Program-made: the position numbers and the translations under genes | The notes under the pieces: model-generated | What the model saw: the letters and a program-made list of their open reading frames with translations, nothing else | Told to the model about the DNA's origin: nothing | The model's database searches: none | Shown: in pieces, positions 1 to 5,101 of the stretch | Layout of the letters: the number at the start of each line of letters is the position of its first letter | Position numbering within the stretch: the first letter of the stretch is position 1 | Assembly (NCBI GenBank): GCA_016875975.1 | Contig: VGOF01000106.1 | Coordinates: 1-5,594 of the forward strand | Length of the DNA stretch: 5,594 bases | Direction: 5' to 3' | Source: Chloroflexota bacterium | GTDB taxonomy: Bacteria; Chloroflexota; Dehalococcoidia; GIF9; UBA5629

Positions 1-541
1 AGGTGACAACGTGCCTTTCGTCTAAGCCGCCAGCTAATTTATCCCTGCTGTATTCCTTCAGGGAATCCCTTAATAGCTGGAGTGTTGCCTCGGCAGCTTT
101 GTGTTTATTGCTATCCCTGGTGCCATGGAAACGATGTTCCTGGGCAATAGTCTTGTCTTTGGTGGATAGCCCTATATAGAAAAGCCCGACAGGTTTTCCC
201 CTGGTGGCGCCGGTGGGTCCTGCGATTCCTGTATCTGACACGCATATATCGACCTTCAGTAGCTTCCTTCCTTCGTCAGCCATTTCCATGGCAACCTGAG
301 GGCTAACTGCCCCGTGCTTCCGGAGTGTTGTTGTTTTCACTCCGACTATACTCGATTTGGCATCGTTGCTGTAGGCGACGATGGAGCCTTTGTAATAATC
401 TGAACTGCCGGGTACATTGGTGATTCTGTCGCTAATCCTGCCACCTGTTGCCGACTCGACGGTGCCAATGGTGAGCAGTTTCCCAGTTTTTGTCTGGTGT
501 TCTCGGAGGAGTTGGGCAATTTCGTCTTGTAGTTCTGCCAT
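1..541 (-). CDS. pncC: Stand-alone CinA C-terminal domain protein, probable nicotinamide-nucleotide amidase PncC (C-terminus off window)
   Basis: The minus-strand reading frame from the ATG at 541 stays open for 180 codons to base 2. A TAG codon lies directly upstream (544-542), so this ATG is the earliest possible start. The product matches the CinA C-terminal domain along its whole length: VESATGG (28-34, the family's ES-x-TGG signature with Ala where Cys is usual), VPGSSDYYKGSIVAYSNDAK (43-62), the GAVS segment (77-80), TGIAGPTGATRGKPVG (104-119) and GTRD (140-143). In this family the enzyme deamidates NMN to nicotinate mononucleotide in the cytoplasm, recycling pyridine nucleotides; the serines in ES-x-TGG and GSS are the conserved active-site candidates. 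There is no N-terminal CinA (MoCF-like) domain, so it resembles E. coli PncC (about 165 residues). The frame runs at least 15 residues past the usual domain end, so a short tail or an extra segment continues off the edge. The SD is weak. Confidence 0.9.
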   Translation of the reverse strand, partial: MAELQDEIAQLLREHQTKTGKLLTIGTVESATGGRISDRITNVPGSSDYYKGSIVAYSNDAKSSIVGVKTTTLRKHGAVSPQVAMEMADEGRKLLKVDICVSDTGIAGPTGATRGKPVGLFYIGLSTKDKTIAQEHRFHGTRDSNKHKAAEATLQLLRDSLKEYSRDKLAGGLDERHVVT

Positions 542-574
542 CTAACCGTGGAACCCAGCAAAAAGATTGGGACA

Positions 575-583
575 ATTCTAGCA
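575..583 (-). promoter_or_regulatory. Putative extended -10 promoter for pncC
   Basis: On the minus strand the bases read TGC-TAGAAT, an extended -10 (TGn plus five of six matches to TATAAT). Transcription would begin near 568 and give a leader of about 27 nt before the ATG at 541. No good -35 hexamer is visible 16-18 bp upstream, which is tolerated for extended -10 promoters. This is inference from sequence alone. Confidence 0.4.
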
Positions 584-606
584 GAAATTCGGACGGGCAA
601 GCGAAC

Positions 607-726
607 TTTTTGAGGCGAGGGTTTTAGTGGCGAGTTGCAAGTTGCAAGCCGACAGTCAGCAGGCTGGGGGTTTGTGAACTCACCCTACTCTCTGACGCCT
701 GTCTTTTTTTGAGGCGATGGTTTTAG
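607..726. repeat. Near-perfect 21-bp direct repeat pair (607-627 and 706-726)
   Basis: Both copies begin TTTTTGAGGCGA and end GGTTTTAG, and they differ at a single base (G at 619 against T at 718). Their starts are 99 bp apart, inside the 232-bp non-coding spacer between the 61-residue membrane protein gene and pncC. Between them lie a tandem GTTGCAA doublet (634-647) and pairable segments GACAG/CTGTC followed by a T-run (650-710). The function is unknown. It could be the remnant of a small interspersed repeat or a duplicated regulatory segment. I see no ORF in the spacer. Confidence 0.6.
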
Positions 727-755
727 CAAGACAAGGTGGCAGGTTGAAACTCGCC
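629..755. repeat. Inverted repeat spanning the spacer (629-640 with 744-755)
   Basis: GGCGAGTTGCAA at 629-640 is complementary to TTGAAACTCGCC at 744-755 in 11 of 12 positions. It sits just inside the first direct-repeat copy on one side and beyond the second copy on the other, so the two repeated blocks carry partly opposite flanks. This could allow a long-range stem in a transcript, or mark the ends of a small degenerate element. No target-site duplication is evident. Confidence 0.45.
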
Positions 756-773
756 CTGCGAAATCGCTGAAGT

Positions 774-959
774 TTAGTTCTTGAAGGCTTTGCTACTGAT
801 AGCAAAGAGCAGAAGCCCAACGCCGAGTACGCACCAGGTTACGGGGCAGGGTAGTGGAAAGCCTGGGATTGGATTAGGTATTTTGGCTACTATCAGGATT
901 GCGTCTATGATTAACAGTGCGCTACCTACGAGCAGAAACCATTTTGATGTGGCTAGCAT
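774..959 (-). CDS. Small two-helix membrane protein of unknown function (61 aa)
   Basis: I do not recognise a named family. The product has two hydrophobic segments: about residues 7-25 (WFLLVGSALLIIDAILIVA) and 40-57 (VTWCVLGVGLLLFAIS). They are joined by a short Pro-rich loop (IPNPIPGFPLPCP), which predicts a hairpin in the cytoplasmic membrane with a short basic tail (KAFKN). It contains two Cys (38 and 43) near the second helix. The gene is credible because of its very strong SD (GGGAGGAGG, 6-7 nt before ATG) and the perfect extended -10 directly upstream; the longest frame on the opposite strand (66 codons) is a shadow. It lies 64 bp downstream of uvrC on the same strand, but it appears to have its own promoter, so it need not be functionally tied to repair. 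Confidence 0.75.
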   Translation of the reverse strand: MLATSKWFLLVGSALLIIDAILIVAKIPNPIPGFPLPCPVTWCVLGVGLLLFAISSKAFKN

Positions 960-965
960 GTTTTA

Positions 966-974
966 CCTCCTCCC
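966..974 (-). promoter_or_regulatory. Strong Shine-Dalgarno of the 61-aa membrane protein
   Basis: The minus strand reads GGGAGGAGG followed by TAAAAC and the ATG. It is an almost ideal complement to the 3' end of 16S rRNA, and it fixes the start at 959. If the adjacent extended -10 is used, the SD would sit at the very 5' end of a leader of about 15 nt. Confidence 0.75.
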
Positions 975-980
975 GCTGTG

Positions 981-989
981 ATTATAGCA
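981..989 (-). promoter_or_regulatory. Extended -10 promoter for the 61-aa membrane protein
   Basis: The minus strand reads TGC-TATAAT, a perfect extended -10 element, with the predicted transcription start near 974. A TTGACA also occurs upstream (minus strand, 998-993... reading into 989), but it is only 8 bp from the -10 and cannot serve as its -35. The site lies wholly in the 64-bp gap after the uvrC stop, so this gene can be expressed independently of uvrC. Confidence 0.6.
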
Positions 990-1023
990 TCGGTTGTCAA
1001 TGCTTGCTTCGATGAGGGACGAA

Positions 1024-2844
1024 TCACAAGTATTCCTTCACCTTTTCTGCCAGCTTGGCGGACATGCCCTGAACATGAGTGAGGTCTTCTAGTGGTGCTT
1101 CTCTAATACCTTGTACCGAGCGAAATTTCCTGAGCAACGACTTTTTGCGTTTGGGACCTATGCCGGGTATGCTGTCTAGTGCTGAAGCTGTGCTTTCCCT
1201 CTGTCGTAGCCTTTGGTGGTAGCCCAGTGCAAAACGATGTGCTTCGTCTCTCACTCTTTGGAGCAGGTATAGTGCTGGGGAGGTTGGGGGTATGTCTACT
1301 GGTTCCGGTCTGCCAGGTACAAAGACCTCTTCGTTCTCCTTAGCCAGGCTGGCAACTGGAATCTGGCTTAATCCTATTGCAGTCATCACTGCCAGGGCTG
1401 CGTTGAGGTGACCTTTTCCTCCGTCTATGAGGACCAAGTCAGGGATTATTTTCCATTTATCTTCGGGTTTCATGAACCTTCCGAAACGGCGCCGAAGTAT
1501 TTCTTGCATCATGGCATAATCATCAATCCCGGATACCGACCTAATCCTGAAGCGCCGGTAATGAGCACGTTTTGGGACACTCTTCTCAAAGACAACCATG
1601 CTACCCACAGCCATGTTGCCCCGGATGTTGGATATGTCGTAGCTCTCTATCCTTAATGGAGTTTTCGGTAAGTTAAGTTTATGCCTCAGCTCTTCCAGGG
1701 CGATTGCGGCGGTGACGTTCGTAGATTGCTTTGCCTGGTATAACTCGAAGCCTTGTTGTGCGTTTTTGGTGACCATGTCCAACAATTGCTTTTTGGCCCC
1801 TTGCCTGGGTACGTGAAGTCTGACCTGTGCACCTCGCAGTTTACTTAGCCAGTGGGTGATTACTGTTGACTCTTCAGCAGGATACTGTAGCAGGATTAGA
1901 GGTGGGATGGATGAAGCCGAGGAGTAATATTGTTTGATGAAGCTGGTTATTATATGTGATGGCATTTCATCGCGTACGCCTTCCAAAATAAAATGCTCAC
2001 GCCCCAATAGCTTGCTATCACGCATGAAAAATATCTCAACATAGGCGAGGTCTTTAGTTTGGGCCATGGCAATGACGTCTTGTTCGCCTCTGGCTGTTAT
2101 GGCGATCTTTTGACCTTCAATCACCTGTTGCATGGCCTGAATCTGGTCTCGGAGGACTGCTGCCTTCTCAAATCTCAATTCCTGCGATGCCTTCGCCATC
2201 GATTGCTTGAGCTCTCGGAGGACTGTTCCTTGTTTGCCTTCTAGAAACATGATGACCTGTTTTATTGCCTTGCCGTACTCTTCCTTGCTGGTAGCACCAA
2301 TGCATGGCCCAAGGCAGCGATTGATATGGTATTCAAGACACGGCTTTGTATCGTTCTCCGTGATAGCCCTATTACAAGAGCGAAAGGGGAATATCTTCTT
2401 GATCAGCCTGAGAGTCATCCGCAAGGAGCCGGCACTGGCAAAAGGGCCGAAATATTTTGCGCCATCTTTTTGGAGATGGCGTGTTATGCGGACAACTGGC
2501 CAATCATCATGGAGGTCTATCTTTAAATAGGGGAAGGTCTTGTCGTCTTTCAGTCGGACATTGTAAGTGGGGCGGTGTTTTTTGATTAGATTGCATTCCA
2601 GGATGAGTGCTTCCTGTTCGGTATTTGTGACGATGGATTCGATGCTGGCTATTTGCGATAACACTCGAAGAGGCTTGGGTGGTAAATTAGTGCCGGTACT
2701 AAAGTAGGACCTTACCCGGTTTCGCAGATTGTTTGCTTTACCAACATAGATTACTTTGTGCTGGCTGTCTTTGAATATATAGGCCCCAGGTTTTGCGGGG
2801 AGGGTTTTCAATTGAAAATCAACCGTTGGTACGGGCATAGTCAT
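1024..2844 (-). CDS. uvrC: Excinuclease ABC subunit UvrC
   Basis: The 606-residue product is full length for UvrC, the dual-incision endonuclease that works with UvrA and UvrB in nucleotide excision repair. In order: a GIY-YIG nuclease for the 3' incision (about 14-95; PGAYIF with Tyr22, VIYVGK with Tyr33, Arg41, catalytic Glu83); a four-cysteine region (Cys157, 169, 177, 181) where an Fe-S cluster has been reported for the family; a UVR motif for UvrB contact (about 206-241, LRFEKAAVLRDQIQAM); an RNase H-like domain for the 5' incision (about 398-540, with Asp403 in ESYDISN, Asp474 in LVLIDGGKGH and His536 in RDEAHRFA at the expected catalytic positions); and tandem helix-hairpin-helix motifs (about 555-606). 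A TAA two codons upstream leaves only Met1 (2844) or Met3 (2838) as an ATG start. No SD precedes either, consistent with a leaderless transcript. All key residues are intact. Confidence 0.97.
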   Translation of the reverse strand: MTMPVPTVDFQLKTLPAKPGAYIFKDSQHKVIYVGKANNLRNRVRSYFSTGTNLPPKPLRVLSQIASIESIVTNTEQEALILECNLIKKHRPTYNVRLKDDKTFPYLKIDLHDDWPVVRITRHLQKDGAKYFGPFASAGSLRMTLRLIKKIFPFRSCNRAITENDTKPCLEYHINRCLGPCIGATSKEEYGKAIKQVIMFLEGKQGTVLRELKQSMAKASQELRFEKAAVLRDQIQAMQQVIEGQKIAITARGEQDVIAMAQTKDLAYVEIFFMRDSKLLGREHFILEGVRDEMPSHIITSFIKQYYSSASSIPPLILLQYPAEESTVITHWLSKLRGAQVRLHVPRQGAKKQLLDMVTKNAQQGFELYQAKQSTNVTAAIALEELRHKLNLPKTPLRIESYDISNIRGNMAVGSMVVFEKSVPKRAHYRRFRIRSVSGIDDYAMMQEILRRRFGRFMKPEDKWKIIPDLVLIDGGKGHLNAALAVMTAIGLSQIPVASLAKENEEVFVPGRPEPVDIPPTSPALYLLQRVRDEAHRFALGYHQRLRQRESTASALDSIPGIGPKRKKSLLRKFRSVQGIREAPLEDLTHVQGMSAKLAEKVKEYL

Positions 2845-2849
2845 TGCTT

Positions 2850-2878
2850 ATTTTAACATCGGGTGTTGCGGTGAACAA
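2850..2878 (-). promoter_or_regulatory. Putative uvrC promoter giving a leaderless mRNA
   Basis: On the minus strand a -35-like TTGTTC (2878-2873) and a -10 TAAAAT (2855-2850, five of six matches) are separated by exactly 17 bp. Counting 7 bases from the -10 places the transcription start at about 2844-2843, which coincides with the first uvrC ATG (2844-2842). This explains the absence of any SD. If Met3 (ATG at 2838) is used instead, the leader would be only about 5 nt. The -35 match is modest (three of six). Confidence 0.5.
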
Positions 2879-2885
2879 AAGTTGC
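2872..2885. promoter_or_regulatory. Candidate LexA (SOS) operator over the uvrC -35
   Basis: GAAC-AAAA-GTTG at 2873-2884 matches the Gram-positive LexA box core GAAC-N4-GTTC in seven of eight positions; the last base is G instead of C. It overlaps the proposed uvrC -35, where a repressor would be effective, and the downstream gene is a DNA repair gene. I recall that Dehalococcoides LexA recognises the Gram-positive type of box, which would fit a Chloroflexota host. An eight-base core with one mismatch can occur by chance. Confidence 0.3.
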
Positions 2886-2899
2886 CATAATGTTGCAAT

Positions 2900-2927
2900 T
2901 TGATAGTATCATTATCGACGTTATGAT
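2900..2927 (+). promoter_or_regulatory. Promoter of the recombinase operon
   Basis: TTGATA (2900-2905, five of six matches) and TATGAT (2922-2927, five of six) are separated by 16 bp, giving a predicted start near A2934. The leader would be only about 15 nt and contains GTGGGG (2935-2940), a weak SD 8 nt before the ATG at 2949. This is the best two-element promoter in the window. It is divergent from the uvrC promoter, with 21 bp between the two -35 hexamers. Confidence 0.6.
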
Positions 2928-2948
2928 AAAATAAGTGGGGCATTTGGG

Positions 2949-3821
2949 ATGGAAGAACAAATCAAGTCTTTTCTCACCTATCTAACGAACGAGAAGAGGT
3001 ATTCCGCAAATACCCTGGCATCATATAGTAGCGACCTGCGTCAGCTCTGTGCATATGCAGAGTCACAGCGTAAAGCCAAAGATGGAACTGCTTCTGTTGG
3101 GGTCGAGCTTAATGCTCAGATATTGGCAGGATATATGCGCAACCTTCGAGAGCGGAAGTACACGCTATCTACAGTAGCACGTAAGGTGGCTGCGGCTAAA
3201 TCATTCCTCAAGTTCCTAACGGAGACGGGCAGGTTGAGAGACGACCTAAGTCCACAGTTAGCGTCACCACATGTTAACAAGTCGGCACCCAGGCCTTTAT
3301 CTATTTCAGAGGTGCGTCGCCTACTTGCGGAACCAGGTAAGGCCCGCACGTTTGAGGGCAAAAGGGACAAGGCTATGCTTGAGTTGCTTTATGCTACTGG
3401 CCTCAGGGCTAGCGAGATGGTTGGATTGAATGTGAAAGATATTGATGTACGAGGTAGCAAAGTACACTGCTCTGGTCGCAACTTAAGAGCGCGCCTTATT
3501 CCCATCGATCAGCATATTATCCAGATATTAAAAGAATACATGGCTGGAGCCCGCTCCCAACTGGTCAACAATGAGGAAGAGAACGCTTTATTTGTCAATC
3601 ATAGAGGGGAACGGTTAACACGCCAAGGTTTCTGGAAGATTATCCAGGGTTATGCTGACAAGATTGGACTTAAGAACGAGGTCACACCGCGTGCGCTACG
3701 CCACAGTTTCGCAGTACACAGGCTGAAAGGCGGCACAGATTTGCAGTCAGTTCAGCAATTGCTGGGGCATGCTCATGTCTCAACTACACGTGTCTATAAA
3801 CAGGCAGAAGCACGGTCCTGA
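2949..3821 (+). CDS. XerC/XerD-like tyrosine recombinase with atypical active-site residues (290 aa)
   Basis: An N-terminal SAM-like core-binding domain (about 1-92; FLTYLTNEKRYSANTLASY) is followed by a tyrosine recombinase catalytic domain (about 115-290). Visible catalytic positions are Arg153 (ATGLRASE), Arg251 (ALRHSFA), His274 (LLGHAHVSTT) and the nucleophile Tyr283 (TTRVYKQ). Two positions deviate. The beta-hairpin motif GKGxKxR reads GRNLRAR, so the catalytic Lys is Arg177. The HxxR histidine is Arg248 (TPRALRH). The protein stops seven residues after the Tyr and lacks most of the C-terminal helix that Xer proteins donate to a partner subunit. Nothing recognisable continues after the TGA in any frame. 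It heads a compact operon with the next two genes (gaps of 38 and 21 bp). Its role could be chromosome dimer resolution (Xer) or a diverged or weakened recombinase. The absence of other mobile genes argues for a resident gene. No att or dif site was identified. Confidence 0.88.
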   Translation: MEEQIKSFLTYLTNEKRYSANTLASYSSDLRQLCAYAESQRKAKDGTASVGVELNAQILAGYMRNLRERKYTLSTVARKVAAAKSFLKFLTETGRLRDDLSPQLASPHVNKSAPRPLSISEVRRLLAEPGKARTFEGKRDKAMLELLYATGLRASEMVGLNVKDIDVRGSKVHCSGRNLRARLIPIDQHIIQILKEYMAGARSQLVNNEEENALFVNHRGERLTRQGFWKIIQGYADKIGLKNEVTPRALRHSFAVHRLKGGTDLQSVQQLLGHAHVSTTRVYKQAEARS

Positions 3822-3859
3822 ATTGCCGGGTATTCTAAACTGTATGCCGGAGTTGAAAA

Positions 3860-4117
3860 ATGTCAAAGAAATCCAAACGAGCCAGAGCCAGACAGAGGAG
3901 CCTAGACAGACGATTGCAGCCGAGTTCCAGAGTAGTAGCCGAGCGCACTCCTGCAACTGTGCAGGACTCTAAATCATTAGCCGCCCCATCTGGGGAATCC
4001 CTATACGCAGCATTGTCTTCTCGATACCAGTATGTATTGCCCGAGCTAAGAGGCATTGGAATTATCGCCGGCATTCTGTTCTTGGCACTCATTATATTGT
4101 CTTTTGTTTTGAGATAA
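3860..4117 (+). CDS. Small basic single-pass membrane protein (85 aa), unknown function
   Basis: The start is supported by GGAG (3849-3852) 7 nt before the ATG. The product has a strongly basic N-terminus (MSKKSKRARARQRSLDRR), a low-complexity polar middle (about 19-52), then YQYVLPELRGIGIIAGILFLALIILSFVLR. The hydrophobic stretch at about 66-84 is the only membrane segment and ends at the C-terminus, so it resembles a tail-anchored protein with the basic domain in the cytoplasm, where it might contact nucleic acid or the membrane surface. I recall proteins with the same YxYVxPELRRI-TM tail in Chloroflexota but know no assigned function. It sits between the recombinase and pcm with short gaps and is probably co-transcribed with them. 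The longer opposite-strand frame over this region (3835-4200) has no SD and no recognisable motif and is taken as a shadow. Confidence 0.8.
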   Translation: MSKKSKRARARQRSLDRRLQPSSRVVAERTPATVQDSKSLAAPSGESLYAALSSRYQYVLPELRGIGIIAGILFLALIILSFVLR

Positions 4118-4138
4118 AATTCCATAGGGGACACGTGC

Positions 4139-4774
4139 GTGGGTTTGGAGTTGACTCGAGCCAGGCTGCTGGAGTACCTGAGCCGCGAAATAAGCGACAA
4201 GCGTGTTCTTCAAGCGATGGCGCGTGTGCCCCGTGAGCTTTTCGTGCTCCCGGATTGTTACCACTCTGCCTATGAAGACATTCCGTTGAGCATCGGCTTT
4301 GGCCAGACCATTTCACAGCCGTTTATTGTCGCCTTGATGACTCAGGCCCTAAAGCTTAGAGGCGACGAAAAAGTCTTAGAAGTAGGTACAGGGAGTGGTT
4401 ATCAGACTGCCATACTGGCAGAACTGGCTAGATGTGTGGTGAGTGTGGAGCGCGTTCCTCAATTAGCAGAGTCGGCTAAAACAGTTCTGGAGAGGTTGGG
4501 CTACACTAATATACAAATTCACCTGGCAGGAAAAACCCTGGGATGGCCGAGCGAGGCTCCCTACAATGCTATCTTGGTTACCGCAGGCAGTCCACGTGTG
4601 CCCGATGGCCTGTTGAAACAACTAGCTTTTGGTGGCAGGCTAGTTGTCCCAGTAGGTTCGAGATGGGAACAAGAGCTTTATCGGATTACGAAGAGAAAGA
4701 GCGGAAATTCTGTCGACAGACTGGGTGGTTGCCGCTTTGTACCTCTAATTGGTGAAGAGGCGTGGGAAGAGTGA
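4139..4774 (+). CDS. pcm: Protein-L-isoaspartate O-methyltransferase family (Pcm)
   Basis: The 211-residue product has the usual Pcm length and order. Family members use S-adenosylmethionine to methylate L-isoaspartyl residues in damaged cytoplasmic proteins, starting their repair. Visible signatures are VPRELFV (30-36), AYEDIPLSIGFGQTISQPFIVALM (44-67, the substrate-side motif with Ser59), SAM motif I VLEVGTGSGYQT (79-90), SVERVPQLAESA (102-113, acidic Glu104 for the ribose) and NAILVTAGSPRVPDGLLKQL (143-162) leading into GGRLVVPVG. Two deviations stand out: the loop normally read GDG before LGW is AGK (130-132), and the usual PYDAI is PYNAI (Asn143). In the family that Asp-Gly contacts the cofactor, so activity may be altered. 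The start is a GTG at 4139 with GGGG (4127-4130) 8 nt upstream; no better in-frame start is seen. It is the last gene of the plus-strand cluster. Confidence 0.92.
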   Translation: MGLELTRARLLEYLSREISDKRVLQAMARVPRELFVLPDCYHSAYEDIPLSIGFGQTISQPFIVALMTQALKLRGDEKVLEVGTGSGYQTAILAELARCVVSVERVPQLAESAKTVLERLGYTNIQIHLAGKTLGWPSEAPYNAILVTAGSPRVPDGLLKQLAFGGRLVVPVGSRWEQELYRITKRKSGNSVDRLGGCRFVPLIGEEAWEE

Positions 4775-4782
4775 ATCCTATT

Positions 4783-5040
4783 CTAGGTTAACTCGTAGTT
4801 GACTACATAACCTTCTTTGGCGTCGATTTCTATTCTGAACAAATATTTGTTCGCGGCCTTATCTATGATGAATCGGTCGAATACCCCGTGAGACCGCATG
4901 TTCATCTCCCCATGCAATTCATATATTTGCGCATTGTTTCTGGTAATCAGACGGTTGTCCAGGAAATGAATCTTGGAGTTGTAGTACTTATCTTGCAGAA
5001 ATGCCTCAGCGACGTTCCGCGCTTCGTCCACGGTTAACAT
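4783..5040 (-). CDS. Conserved-looking protein of unknown function (85 aa), possibly PepSY-like
   Basis: I do not recognise a named family with confidence. The soluble product starts with LTVDEARNVAEAFLQDKY, an amphipathic helix pattern seen at the beginning of PepSY-type domains, followed by alternating hydrophobic strands (IHFLDNRLITR, AQIYELHGEMN, YLFRIEIDAKEGYVVNYEL). This is a helix-then-sheet layout of PepSY size, ending in the typical 'I.ID...G.VV.YE' strand pair. No signal peptide or membrane segment is present, so it should be cytoplasmic. The start at 5040 is supported by GAGGGG (5053-5048) 7 nt upstream on the minus strand. It is convergent with pcm, with 8 bp between the stop codons and no clear terminator there. 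It lies 126 bp downstream of the HoxU-like gene on the same strand and could be transcribed with it or separately. Confidence 0.72.
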   Translation of the reverse strand: MLTVDEARNVAEAFLQDKYYNSKIHFLDNRLITRNNAQIYELHGEMNMRSHGVFDRFIIDKAANKYLFRIEIDAKEGYVVNYELT

Positions 5041-5101
5041 AATTTTTCCCCTCGTAAATGATTATGTTTTCCACCAGGAATTGGAACTTATCATCCAATA
5101 T

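Noticed and set aside
346..600. 84-codon minus-strand frame overlapping pncC
   Set aside because: It is another frame of the pncC region. The pncC frame carries a complete conserved domain.
650..710. GACAG...CTGTC followed by seven T as a plus-strand intrinsic terminator
   Set aside because: The stem is short and interrupted with a loop of tens of bases, and no plus-strand gene precedes it. It is kept only as part of the repeat description.
988..1014. CATCG...CGATG inverted repeat after uvrC as a terminator
   Set aside because: The stem is 5 bp with a 17-nt loop and no T-run on the minus strand, and it overlaps the proposed promoter of the 61-aa gene.
1408..2530. Plus-strand frames inside uvrC (for example 2207-2530, 107 codons)
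   Set aside because: They lie antisense to a complete UvrC with all domains intact, have no SD and show no recognisable motif. They are shadow frames.
2881..2927. dif-like site next to the recombinase (CATAATGT and TTATGAT words)
   Set aside because: Only an 8-base word matches known dif arms. There is no 11-6-11 arrangement with two recognisable Xer arms.
2949..3821. Recombinase as the integrase of a mobile island
   Set aside because: No tRNA, att repeat, excisionase, phage or transposition gene is nearby, and the neighbours are housekeeping genes.
3769..3972. Plus-strand frame starting inside the end of the recombinase, considered as a frameshifted C-terminus
   Set aside because: Its translation after the recombinase stop (PELPGILNCMPELKNV...) does not resemble the usual Xer C-terminal helix, and it overlaps the better supported gene at 3860.
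3835..4264. Minus-strand frames opposite the small membrane protein and the start of pcm (up to 121 codons)
   Set aside because: The plus-strand genes have SDs, recognisable domains and operon spacing. The minus frames have none of these.
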